From an uncultured Alphaproteobacteria bacterium (GTDB taxonomy: Bacteria > Pseudomonadota > Alphaproteobacteria > Thalassobaculales > Thalassobaculaceae), in NCBI GenBank assembly GCA_902629125.1, contig CACOPQ010000004.1:85854-149853 (forward strand): a DNA stretch of 64,000 bases, given 5' to 3'. A program made the translations under genes and the position numbers. Below are positions 18,228 through 27,072 of the stretch, in pieces; position 1 is the first letter of the stretch, and every line of letters starts with the position of its first letter. The notes beneath the pieces were generated by a model that saw only the letters and a program-made list of their open reading frames with translations, ran no database searches and was not told where the DNA came from.

Positions 18228-19724
18228 ATGGATCGACAAATTAATCACTGGATTGATGGTAAAGTTGAAATTGGTGAAAGTGGTCATTACGGAGATGTGT
18301 TTGATCCATCAACTGGCATGGTACAGGCAAAAGTATCGCTGGCTAACGCAGATGAAGTTAACAAAGCGGTGAAGAATTCTCTTAAATCATTTGAAACGTG
18401 GTCTGCTACACCTCCACTTAAAAGGGCGAGAGTGATGTTCAAATTTCGCGAACTCCTGGAGAATAATTTAAAAGATTTAGCAAAAATAGTGACCTCGGAG
18501 CATGGAAAAATTCTCACGGATGCTGAGGGTTCAATCATTAGGGGGATGGAGGTTGTAGAATTTTCTGCCGGAATTCCGCACCTTTTAAAGGGCGAATACA
18601 CTGAGCAAGTCGGCAATGGAATTGACAGTTGGTCTACGCGGCAACCCCTCGGTGTTTGTGCAGGTATTACACCTTTCAACTTTCCGGCCATGGTTCCAAT
18701 GTGGATGTTCCCCGTTGCAATAGCATGCGGGAATACCTTTATCTTGAAACCTTCTGAACGGGATCCTAGTTTTGGAATAAAGATGGCAGAATTACTTAAA
18801 GAAGCAGGGTTGCCAGATGGTGTTTTTAATGTTGTGAACGGCGATAAAGAGGCCGTAAATGCTCTCTTAAATCACGACGATGTTGTTGCTGTAAGTTTTG
18901 TTGGATCTACTCCCGTGGCGGAGCATATATATAAAACGGGGACAGCAAAAAACAAAAGAGTTCAAGCATTGGGTGGCGCCAAAAACCATATGGTGGTGAT
19001 GCCTGATGCGGATATGGATCAGGCTACTGATGCCTTAATGGGGGCCGCATACGGTTCTGCGGGGGAAAGGTGTATGGCTGTATCTGTAGCAGTTGCCGTA
19101 GGTAATGCTGGGGATGAGTTGATCGATAAACTTTCGCCACGAGTTAGATCTCTAAAAATAGGTCCAGGAAATGATCCTGAAAGCGAGATGGGGCCGCTGG
19201 TAACAGATGCTCATAGAAGCAAGGTTGAAGCTTTTATAGGTAAGGGGGTTGAAGAAGGAGCTGCGCTTATCGTAGATGGCCGAGGGCTAAAGCTGCAGGG
19301 ATATGAGAACGGCTTCTACACAGGAGGCACTCTCTTCGACAATGTAACGAAAGAAATGTCAATTTATAGAGAGGAGATTTTCGGCCCTGTGCTTTCTGTG
19401 GTACGCGCCAGAAATTATGCCGAGGCAGCAGAGTTAATTAACGAGCACGAGTTTGGCAACGGTGCTGCGATATTTACTCAGGACGGCGACGTCGCCCGCG
19501 AGTTCTCTAATAAGGTAAAAATTGGAATGGTCGGTGTTAATGTACCAATACCCGTACCACTTGCATTCCATAGTTTTGGGGGCTGGAAGCGATCGATGTT
19601 TGGAGATCATCATATGCATGGGTTAGAAGGAGTGAGGTTTTACACTCGCTATAAAGTAATTACATCGCGTTGGCCAACAGGTATCCGAGAAGGCGCAAAT
19701 TTCGTTATGCCAACAACAGATTAG
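18228..19724 (+). CDS. mmsA: CoA-acylating methylmalonate-semialdehyde dehydrogenase
   Basis: Aldehyde dehydrogenase of 498 residues that converts methylmalonate or malonate semialdehyde to propionyl- or acetyl-CoA with NAD, in valine, beta-alanine and inositol breakdown. Diagnostic are ITPFNFPAMVPMWMFP, the QALGGAKNHMVVMPDAD stretch replacing the Glu-containing motif of ordinary ALDHs, the catalytic Cys in GSAGERCMAVS, and PVPLAFHSFGGWK near the C-terminus. ATG 18228 is chosen because GGAG lies 7 nt before it; an in-frame TTG at 18222 sits only 1 nt from that site. It has no operon partner here. Confidence 0.93.
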   Translation: MDRQINHWIDGKVEIGESGHYGDVFDPSTGMVQAKVSLANADEVNKAVKNSLKSFETWSATPPLKRARVMFKFRELLENNLKDLAKIVTSEHGKILTDAEGSIIRGMEVVEFSAGIPHLLKGEYTEQVGNGIDSWSTRQPLGVCAGITPFNFPAMVPMWMFPVAIACGNTFILKPSERDPSFGIKMAELLKEAGLPDGVFNVVNGDKEAVNALLNHDDVVAVSFVGSTPVAEHIYKTGTAKNKRVQALGGAKNHMVVMPDADMDQATDALMGAAYGSAGERCMAVSVAVAVGNAGDELIDKLSPRVRSLKIGPGNDPESEMGPLVTDAHRSKVEAFIGKGVEEGAALIVDGRGLKLQGYENGFYTGGTLFDNVTKEMSIYREEIFGPVLSVVRARNYAEAAELINEHEFGNGAAIFTQDGDVAREFSNKVKIGMVGVNVPIPVPLAFHSFGGWKRSMFGDHHMHGLEGVRFYTRYKVITSRWPTGIREGANFVMPTTD

Positions 19725-19916
19725 GCCACGTAACGCACGCGATTTTTGCGTTGTTCAATAGTTGTGCTTAAACAGAACCATCTCAAACCCTGCGGGATAA
19801 GAGAGCTGGTCGATGGAAAACAATACGTCTGTCGACACGTTACAGGAAGTATCAAGACGGAAACTGGAATACTCCGACTTAATTGTTTAGTAACTAAAGT
19901 TGATCGATTGTCAAAT

Positions 19917-20045
19917 TCAAACAAGCAACCAAGCAAGTAAAGCTAGAATTATAACTATGGCTACGACTGCTAGTTTTATTGCGGTAACTAAACCTGTGTA
20001 ACTATCTTTATAAAATTTGTAATCTGGGTCTTTGTCAGATGTCAT
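19917..20045 (-). CDS. Small membrane protein resembling aa3-type cytochrome oxidase subunit IV
   Basis: A 42-residue product starting MTSDKDPDYKFYKDSYTGLV and ending in one strongly hydrophobic segment (LAVVAIVIILALLAWLLV). Bacterial aa3-oxidase subunit IV peptides share this plan: a short polar head with an aromatic-Thr/Tyr-Gly-x segment (here SYTGLV), a Lys at the membrane edge and one helix to the end. The assignment rests on that architecture. There is no clear ribosome-binding site and no oxidase gene nearby. It might also be an unrelated small membrane peptide. Confidence 0.5.
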   Translation of the reverse strand: MTSDKDPDYKFYKDSYTGLVTAIKLAVVAIVIILALLAWLLV

Positions 20046-20098
20046 AACTTTTGCTAACAATTACTGATAGATTGCGGTGTCCATTAGCCGCATTGGAT

Positions 20099-20488
20099 TT
20101 AAAGATTCTTTCGAGCAAAGATAAAAGATTTAATACAGAGAAAACAAAAAATAAAACCTGTTAAAGCCATCATTAATTTTGATAGGTCTGCCCAGGGATT
20201 AGAGAATAACCCACTTGATAGTGTGCTGCGGATAAAGTCGAGACCACCCAAAAAGATAAGAACCCCTAATATTGCTACTAAATGCATCAGAAGTTTTTTT
20301 CTGCCAGGCATAAGCAACGATAAAACACCCAACAACAAAACAAGCAGCCCAAAAAACGTTGGTATAAGTGATGTAATGGACTGACTATTTCCAATTAAAG
20401 AAATTACAATCCCCCACACAATTAGGAAGACGCCATAGAAAGCCGATATTTTCTCCAGGTTTTGTCCAAAAATTCTGAATTCATTCAT
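20099..20488 (-). CDS. Four-helix membrane protein of unknown function
   Basis: The 129-residue protein has four hydrophobic segments, around residues 18-35 (FYGVFLIVWGIVISLI), 40-60 (IPTFFGLLVLLLGVLSLL), 68-83 and 104-122, joined by short loops with basic residues after helices two and four. This is the layout of small DUF308/HdeD-like or DoxX-like inner-membrane proteins, but no signature residues confirm either. It lies 53 nt downstream of nothing on its strand and precedes the small oxidase-like peptide, so the two could share a transcript. Confidence 0.65.
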   Translation of the reverse strand: MNEFRIFGQNLEKISAFYGVFLIVWGIVISLIGNSQSITSLIPTFFGLLVLLLGVLSLLMPGRKKLLMHLVAILGVLIFLGGLDFIRSTLSSGLFSNPWADLSKLMMALTGFIFCFLCIKSFIFARKNL

Positions 20489-20701
20489 TACTGTCGCATA
20501 CTCCTATTTCGTTACAGTCTATTTTTGTACTGGATCGGCCAAAACCGACTTATCAATTTTTGGAACAAAATAAATTAGTAAATTTATTGCGATTGAGAAG
20601 CATTTGCAATATAAAATGCTATCAAAAGTCGATATGTCCCGTAACTTTTGAACGCGACACATCTCTCTTAACACTAATACTTCAAGAGCAGGAGATTCGT
20701 T

Positions 20702-21310
20702 TTGCCGAAATTTTTATTTAAATACTCATGGCCTCTTTTAACCTACTCGATTCTGATTCTTCTTGGAAATGCCACTTTGGCTGAACCAACAAAAAACGAA
20801 TTAATATCACGAATGCAAAACGGCGGAACAGTTATTTACATAAGGCATGCATCCACGGAGAAGGATTATGCTGATCAAGTTACAGCTGACGTGAATAATG
20901 GTTCAACTCAAAGAGTGCTAAGTGAAAAGGGATGGCATGAAGCTGTGCACATCGGAAATGCCTTTTCATTCTACAAAATACCTGTGGAAAAAGTTATAAC
21001 TAGCGAATATTTTAGAGCGTGGCAGACTGCTTGGTTAGCATTCAACCAATATTCAAAAGATCCAAACTTAAACTTCCTCCCATTTGAAGATTACACGCCC
21101 GCTCAGACAGCGCAGATGAAAAAGACAATCACTCCGTATTTATCAACAATCCCTAAATCAGGTAAAAATATCGTTATAGTGGCACATGATGATCCATTCG
21201 AAGCTGCAACCGGCATTTATCCGGAACCAATGGGAATAAGCTATATTATAGAACCACAAGGTAATAATAAGTTTAAAATACTCGGCGCGATCAAAGTAAA
21301 TAAATGGTAA
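20702..21310 (+). CDS. Exported histidine phosphatase superfamily protein
   Basis: The protein of 202 residues starts at TTG 20702, fixed by AGGAG 7 nt upstream and by the complete signal peptide that follows (hydrophobic core LLTYSILILLGNATLA). After the signal comes IRHASTEKDYADQ, the RH phosphohistidine motif, then the family segments LSEKGWHEAVHIG, ITSEYFRAWQTA and the second catalytic His in VAHDDPFEAATG. It is probably a periplasmic phosphatase of the branch-2/SixA-like type on small phosphorylated compounds. It stands alone. Confidence 0.82.
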   Translation: MPKFLFKYSWPLLTYSILILLGNATLAEPTKNELISRMQNGGTVIYIRHASTEKDYADQVTADVNNGSTQRVLSEKGWHEAVHIGNAFSFYKIPVEKVITSEYFRAWQTAWLAFNQYSKDPNLNFLPFEDYTPAQTAQMKKTITPYLSTIPKSGKNIVIVAHDDPFEAATGIYPEPMGISYIIEPQGNNKFKILGAIKVNKW

Positions 21311-21521
21311 TAAAAGCAAGTATTAAATCGCTGTCCCGAATAAACATAACCTTTTAACCAAATTATAAATTTTCTTTCAAAGGCAGACTTGATATTTGTT
21401 TTTTAAAATCGGCGATGAAAACGATTTTTTCTAAAATGTCTTATTTTACTTCTAAAAAATCAATGGTCCGTCTTGATAGTTTGCATATATTCAAGTTCAG
21501 AGAAACAGTAGGAACATTGAA

Positions 21522-22409
21522 ATGGATAAAATTAGAATTCAATTTACGCTATTTTCGGCTTTTTATTCTCCACTCATATCAACAATGTCGGGAGGATTTT
21601 TAAAAGAAGAGGGATTGGATCCGGAATGGTCGGTGGCGCCTGCGGGCACATCGGCTATCGCAGCACTTGAGGAAGGCACAGTTGACATTGTCCAGTCAGC
21701 CCTGAGCCAAGCGTTTGGACCTCTCTCTAGAGGAGAGACGCCAAGCGCAACTCATTTTGCTCAGGTAAATGAGATGGACGGTTTTTTTATAACTGCGAGA
21801 GAAAAAGACTCAAACTTTACATGGGATAAGTTAGAAGGCGCCGACGTTGTTCTTTTTGGGAGTGGACAACCTCTTGCGATGTTTAAATACGCATGCTTCA
21901 AGGCAGGAATAAGTTTTGAAAAAATTAATGCGATATACCCTGGCGGTGCTGCTGATATAGACTCTGCATTCCGCAACGGTAAAGGGCAATATGTTCAACA
22001 ACAAGGTCCATTCCCACAACAACTAGAGGCAGATAATGTTGGCTCTGTCGTCGCAAACGTAGGACCTATGATAGGTCCATGCGGGTTTTCGAGCTTGGCT
22101 TCAGTACCGGAATGGCTAGAAACCGATATGGCAGCTAGGTTTATGCGGGCGTATAGTCGAACCCGAAAATATATGTTGAGCACGCCAGCAAGTGAAATAT
22201 CAGCGGCTCAGAAACCATATTTCCCCAATATTGATCAGCTTGTATTAGAAAATTGCATTGAAACCTACCAAAATCTCGGGTGTTGGACGCCACACACGAA
22301 TATTACTGAAGAAGCTTATCAAGCCACACTCGATATTTTTGAATATAATGGTTTGATTAACGAGAGGTTTCCGTACGATAAAGTATGCAGAGGAATAAAT
22401 TTCAGCTGA
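21522..22409 (+). CDS. NMT1/SsuA-like substrate-binding protein without signal peptide
   Basis: The 295-residue protein is of the periplasmic binding protein class used for thiamine precursors, sulfonates and similar small molecules. Family marks are FYSPLISTMSGGFLKEEGLD, the ALEEGTVDIVQSALSQAF ligand-pocket segment and the PGGAADIDSAFRNGKGQYVQ region. The start (ATG 21522, with a weak AGGAA upstream) leaves no hydrophobic leader, so it may be cytoplasmic, like THI5/NMT1 enzymes or intracellular binding proteins. No ABC ATPase or permease lies nearby. Confidence 0.75.
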   Translation: MDKIRIQFTLFSAFYSPLISTMSGGFLKEEGLDPEWSVAPAGTSAIAALEEGTVDIVQSALSQAFGPLSRGETPSATHFAQVNEMDGFFITAREKDSNFTWDKLEGADVVLFGSGQPLAMFKYACFKAGISFEKINAIYPGGAADIDSAFRNGKGQYVQQQGPFPQQLEADNVGSVVANVGPMIGPCGFSSLASVPEWLETDMAARFMRAYSRTRKYMLSTPASEISAAQKPYFPNIDQLVLENCIETYQNLGCWTPHTNITEEAYQATLDIFEYNGLINERFPYDKVCRGINFS

Positions 22410-22803
22410 TAAAAGTGCGGTTTATAAGCAGGCTTTTTTTGAAAGTTCACGGCTTCGCTTACAGCAGCTAAAAATACATCAACTATCGGAAAGACTTATC
22501 TCCTTCGCTGTAATTTGGCCTTTTAGATTCTCTTTGAAGCTTTCGCCGAAAAAATATTATAAATTTAACGCATCGTTGTTTGTGTTATGTTATCGATAAT
22601 GTTGACCGCTTTCTTTCGCAGGGATCTTTAAAAAAATTAGGTCGCAAGTTTGGCGAAGTTGACTTTTCCCTCAAGTATGTACGAGGTCATAATGTTCCGT
22701 CGCGATGTTTGTTAGAGGGACTACTATGCGGAACTGCCAATTGGCCTTGTAACTAGCCAGCAAATGCTATTAGCTAGTTTAGTTGCTTAGAAGGTGTATT
22801 TGA
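22410..22803. other. Intergenic stretch, no gene seen
   Basis: A plus-strand frame without a start codon stays open from about 22530 to 22755 and ends in a Cys-rich tail, but it has no initiation signal and no recognisable motif. I treat it as non-coding. A weak AAGGTG site precedes the TPR gene. Confidence 0.4.
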
Positions 22804-24432
22804 ATGACGGATTATTTTAATTTAGGCGATTATTCTCGGCATGTGACCCTAAACAGCGAGAGCCAAACCTGGTTTGATCGAGCCATGGTATGGTTATTCG
22901 CATATAATCATGAGGAGGCGATCGAGTGTTTTGAGAAAGCAATTGCAGCCGACTCTGAGTGTGCATTTGCGTATTGGGGTGTCGCATACGCGGTTGGCCC
23001 TAACTACAATAAGCACTGGGACGTTTTTACGCCGAAAGAAAAAGGACCCGTCCTCGAGAAAGCCCATAAGTTTTTGCAGGCTGGTTTAGCCTTGCCTTCA
23101 CTTTCAAACTTAGAAAAATTGCTTCTCGAAGCTTTGGTTCAACGTTACCCACAAAATCCAGATATAGAAGATTTTCAAGAGTATACTGATGCTTTTGCCA
23201 GCGCTATGCAACCGGTCTATCGTGAATATGCTAATGACTTAGATGTATGTTTTGTTTATGCCGAAGCATTGATGAATAGAACTCCTTGGAAGCTTTGGAA
23301 TTTTTGGAAAGGAATACCTAATCCTAAAGGTTCCGCGGTCGAGGCCATGGCTGTTTTGGAGGATGCCTTTGACAGCTTTCCCTCTGCGTGGAAACATGCT
23401 GGCTTGTTGCATATGTACATTCATTTGATGGAAATGTCCCCTCACCCAGAAAAAGCATTACGACATGGAGACATTTTAACTGATTTAATTCCCGATGCTG
23501 GACATCTTGTGCATATGGCAACACATATTGATGTGCTTTGTGGCGATTATCAAAATGTGCTGTCTCGTAATCTTTTAGCTTCTAAAGTGGACAATGCGTT
23601 CAAGCTTTATGCTGGTGCAGATAACTTTTATGCGCTTTATCGTATGCATAATCTTCACTTTGCCATCTACGGAGCTATGTTTTTAGGCCAGAAAGCTGCC
23701 GCTCTTTCTGCTGCCTCACGCTTGCGAGAAGAAGTACCAGACGAAGTGGTTAAATTATATCCAGATATTTTTGAAACTTTTGTTGCTGCTGCACCACATG
23801 TTTACATACGTTTCGGCATGTGGGACGAAATTATAAAACTGCATCAACCAGTTGACACAGAACTTTATGTAACAACAAATGCTCTTCTTTATTATGCAAA
23901 GGCCGTTGCTTGCGCAAACTTGGGTAAGCACTCTGACGCAGAAAATTACGTATTAAATTTCGCCAAAGCTTATGCTGAAGTTCCTGATAGCCGCTACATG
24001 TTCAACAACAAATCTCGCGATATACTTGGGTTAGCCGAGGAAATGATGCGAGGTGAGGTTGCGTTTAAATTGGGCGAAAAGACGGTGGGTTTAAATCATC
24101 TTAGAAAAGCTGTTGAGTTAGATGACAATCTTAGATATGAGGAGCCCTGGTCATGGCCAGTTCCAACACGTCATGCCTTGGGAGCTTTACTCCTAGAGGC
24201 TGGTGAATATGATGAAGCTGAAGCGGTATATAGAGCTGATCTCGGTTTGGACGAAAAGCTTCCGCGGCCCAGTCAGCACCCAAAAAATGTTTGGGCATTG
24301 CATGGACTGCACGAGTGCCTGAGAAATAAAAAGGATAAAACGGAATTACCTCACGTCGCGTTACTACTGCAACAAGCCGAGGCCCGCGCTGATATAAAGA
24401 TACGCGCGAGCTGCCTCTGCCGAGGTGAGTAA
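22804..24432 (+). CDS. Cytoplasmic tetratricopeptide-repeat protein
   Basis: The protein of 542 residues consists of helical repeats. TPR-like units are clear near residues 23-60 (WLFAYNHEEAIECFEKAIAA, then DSECAFAYWGVAYAVG) and near 450-480 (LGALLLEAGEYDEAEAVYRA). The centre has conserved His/Met stretches (KHAGLLHMYIHLMEMSPHPE and HLVHMATHIDVLCGDY) found in a widespread family of TPR proteins of unknown function. There is no signal peptide. AAGGTG about 9 nt upstream supports the start. The ligand or partner is unknown. Confidence 0.85.
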   Translation: MTDYFNLGDYSRHVTLNSESQTWFDRAMVWLFAYNHEEAIECFEKAIAADSECAFAYWGVAYAVGPNYNKHWDVFTPKEKGPVLEKAHKFLQAGLALPSLSNLEKLLLEALVQRYPQNPDIEDFQEYTDAFASAMQPVYREYANDLDVCFVYAEALMNRTPWKLWNFWKGIPNPKGSAVEAMAVLEDAFDSFPSAWKHAGLLHMYIHLMEMSPHPEKALRHGDILTDLIPDAGHLVHMATHIDVLCGDYQNVLSRNLLASKVDNAFKLYAGADNFYALYRMHNLHFAIYGAMFLGQKAAALSAASRLREEVPDEVVKLYPDIFETFVAAAPHVYIRFGMWDEIIKLHQPVDTELYVTTNALLYYAKAVACANLGKHSDAENYVLNFAKAYAEVPDSRYMFNNKSRDILGLAEEMMRGEVAFKLGEKTVGLNHLRKAVELDDNLRYEEPWSWPVPTRHALGALLLEAGEYDEAEAVYRADLGLDEKLPRPSQHPKNVWALHGLHECLRNKKDKTELPHVALLLQQAEARADIKIRASCLCRGE

Positions 24433-24582
24433 AAGAATTGCGGCCATGTTTTTTAACGGTGTAAGCTAACTAAACCAATGAAGCCCGGCTCTGTTAAATG
24501 CCGATTACAAAAAAATATTTTTAAAAATACCGTCTGTAACATGTTAAAATAAAGCTGACTTAAGGCATAGTTGATTTAAAAA

Positions 24583-24870
24583 CTAGTCTGTCTGATAGAA
24601 GTAAGATACTTCACCCTCTTGCATCGAACTGTCTGTTAATGTTTCGCCCAGGCTTTTTCGAAAATTTTCCCGAGCCGGTAAGTTGCTTGCCGCAGACTGT
24701 GCGTCTGGATAAAGCGCAATTGAAACAACCGAAGTTGGGCTGGTCTTTATATTGATCACTAATTCTAGCGTTGGAAATGCCTCATCTCGTATCTTATCAT
24801 AGGTAATTTCTGCTTTGTTTAATGCTTCCGCCGATTCAAACTCTAGCTTTGTAATTCTTCCTACACTCAT
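24583..24870 (-). CDS. Small ferredoxin-like alpha/beta-barrel protein (ABM-like)
   Basis: The 95-residue protein has a beta-alpha-beta pattern (SVGRITKLEFESAEALNKAE, then LELVINIKTSPTSVVSIALY, and a C-terminal strand GEVSYFYQTD), which fits the dimeric alpha/beta-barrel fold of antibiotic-biosynthesis monooxygenase and quinol-binding proteins. AGGAG lies 8 nt before ATG 24870. The family assignment is structural guesswork; the gene itself is convincing. It is a single-gene unit. Confidence 0.65.
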   Translation of the reverse strand: MSVGRITKLEFESAEALNKAEITYDKIRDEAFPTLELVINIKTSPTSVVSIALYPDAQSAASNLPARENFRKSLGETLTDSSMQEGEVSYFYQTD

Positions 24871-25625
24871 AATAGTCTCCTGGATAATTCGTTTTAAAAA
24901 GGTGTACTTTATCCAAATTTAATTATTAAACGAAAGCAATGGTCGGATACGAAGATACACACACTTGATGTTTCAAAGACATCTTAGTGGTACACTAGTT
25001 GGTTCGACAGAACAGGGAGCTCCACATTCGCGCACTCATGGCGGCACTCGACGCCTCTAAGAGCAATGAATTCGATGTAGATGATTCTAGTCGCTAAATA
25101 CAAAAGTAGATAGCGCTAGCAGCCACGATAGATCCTAAAAAGGATTAGGGCGGTGTATATGATGGTTGAGGATAACTAATGGGCGATCCAAGATGAAACG
25201 TTAAACAAAAAAGAATTAAGGCCGGATCAGTATTACTCCCTGTTTATATTTCCAACCGTTCTCACCCGGCACGACAAAGCATCATGCAGCACGCAGAACA
25301 AGTGCAAGGTAATATATGGTATCCACAGTTCGGACATACGGTTGGGGGTTATGGCGCACCAAGGGCACGCTGCGGAAAAACCTTTATGCCGAGCTTCCCA
25401 GTCGTATGAATACACTATATCAGTGTCATTGCTAACAGTGCTACTGATTCATAGTAGGAATTATGAAGAAGCTATCAAAACTAACGTCATTAATCCTTTA
25501 CCATTAATTATAAGCATTTTAGTGCTTGTAGAGCACTACCTCGCATTAAATGTTCTATGCACTTGATAAAGAAATTTATAAAAGCACATTAATTAAATAT
25601 CAGTAATTGGTTAAAGTCTGATCTG
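24871..25625. other. Intergenic stretch with a possible relic frame
   Basis: A plus-strand frame at 25197-25409 without a start codon reads SVLLPVYISNRSHPARQSIM and later NIWYPQFGHTVGGYGAPRAR before TGA. It looks protein-like and may be the remnant of a gene, but I do not recognise it. The other frames here show no initiation signals or motifs. Confidence 0.25.
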
Positions 25626-26840
25626 ATGGTTGGTAAGAAAAGAAAAATTTATGACGTGATCGTTTGTGGTGGCGGAATGACAGGCGCAGCTATGGCTCTA
25701 TGCCTGGCAAATTTAAAATTGAATGTTGCCCTTCTAGAGACCGCTTTGCCACAGCCATTCTCAAAAAAACAGCGATTTGATCTTCGCGTCTCAGCGTTAA
25801 GTGCTCAGACTGTTTTACTTTTAAAAACTTTAGATGTATGGGAAGACATCTTGAAAACGCGATGCCATCCTTACCGAAGGCTGAGGGTTTGGGAAAATCC
25901 GAAGCTTGGAGATGTAATATTCAATGCCGACAACATCGACGAGCCGCAAATAGGCTTTATAGCAGAAAATCGCATTGTACAATTAGCATTGTGGAAGAAA
26001 ATAAAGACAAAGAAACGGGTAACTACGTATTGCAGCACCACGTGGAGACAATTTAAATATTGCGGTGATAAAGTTTTAGTCGACCTGCAAAATGGCGAAC
26101 AGATAGCTGGGGATTTGCTGATTGGAGCAGACGGCGCTCAATCTGGCGTACGTAGAGAATTTCAAATACCCTCTTCCTTTTATAAATATGGTCAATCCTG
26201 TCTCGTAGCTTCAGTGCGTGCAAAAGAAGCGGAAAAAGATATGACCTGGCAGCGCTTTTCAAAAACGGGGCCCCAGGCATTTCTTCCGCTCTCTAAAGAT
26301 TATGCATCGATAGTATGGTATCATCAAACAGAACAAATTAATAAACTAGTCCAGTTGGATGAGAGGGATCTCGCTTTAAAGATAATGGACTCCTTTCCAA
26401 ACGAATTAGGTGTTGTGGAGGTTATTCAAAAGGGATGTTTTCCTTTACACAAAAGTCACGCGTCTAACTACATTAAGCCTCGGCTTGCTCTTATCGGTGA
26501 CTCCGCTCACACAATAAATCCACTCGCTGGTCAGGGAGCAAACTTGGGATTCCAGGACGTTATTTGCCTAAACAATGTTATAAATACGGCGCTGATAAAT
26601 GGTGAGGATTGGTCATCAACGAGTGTGCTAAAACGTTATGAGATTAAAAGGAAAATATTTAATTCGATCATGATGAATGCAATAGATATCATTTATCATG
26701 GTTTTAGTAATGATGTGGTACCAATACGTTTTATTCGAAATAAAATAATGTCATTCGCTAATGTTCCCATGATAAACAACTTAATCATGCGTTATGCCAC
26801 CGGGCTTGGAATGGAATTGCCTGTCAATTTTGAAAGATAA
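25626..26840 (+). CDS. UbiH/UbiF/COQ6 family FAD-dependent hydroxylase
   Basis: Flavin monooxygenase of 404 residues. It has the N-terminal dinucleotide fold VIVCGGGMTGAAMAL, the DG motif LIGADGAQSGVR and the family signature GDSAHTINPLAGQGANLGFQD that binds the FAD pyrophosphate. Such enzymes hydroxylate the ubiquinone ring in membrane-associated Coq complexes; alphaproteobacteria use one or a few with relaxed position preference (UbiH, UbiF, UbiL). Which ring position this one uses cannot be told. It stands alone. Confidence 0.9.
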   Translation: MVGKKRKIYDVIVCGGGMTGAAMALCLANLKLNVALLETALPQPFSKKQRFDLRVSALSAQTVLLLKTLDVWEDILKTRCHPYRRLRVWENPKLGDVIFNADNIDEPQIGFIAENRIVQLALWKKIKTKKRVTTYCSTTWRQFKYCGDKVLVDLQNGEQIAGDLLIGADGAQSGVRREFQIPSSFYKYGQSCLVASVRAKEAEKDMTWQRFSKTGPQAFLPLSKDYASIVWYHQTEQINKLVQLDERDLALKIMDSFPNELGVVEVIQKGCFPLHKSHASNYIKPRLALIGDSAHTINPLAGQGANLGFQDVICLNNVINTALINGEDWSSTSVLKRYEIKRKIFNSIMMNAIDIIYHGFSNDVVPIRFIRNKIMSFANVPMINNLIMRYATGLGMELPVNFER

Positions 26841-26996
26841 CCTTACTAAACACATAAAGTAATCACGTCAAACCATTGTTTTTATTTTAAAAAATCTGCT
26901 CTACATTTTTCTTCAAGTAAATGAACCCTTCCGAACTTATTTTGAAGACAATCAAAATTGGTTGAATACGATTACGCACGAGGAGCGGGTCATGCA

Positions 26997-27017
26997 TGCG
27001 AATGATTTGCATTCGCA
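26997..27017. promoter_or_regulatory. Palindromic operator, Fur-box-like
   Basis: Inverted repeat TGCGAATG / CATTCGCA with a 5-nt spacer, 56 nt before the aldehyde dehydrogenase start. The inner TGCGAATGATTTGCA also reads as an imperfect 7-1-7 Fur-family site (compare TGATAAT-n-ATTATCA). It could serve a Fur/Irr/Zur-type or another dimeric regulator. Confidence 0.4.
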
Positions 27018-27072
27018 ACCATTAATCAATATAAAGTAGATATCAATCTACATTTTTATTACGAGAACTGAA

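Noticed and set aside
22530..22755. Open plus-strand frame with Cys-rich end
   Set aside because: No start codon or ribosome-binding site, and this length can occur by chance.
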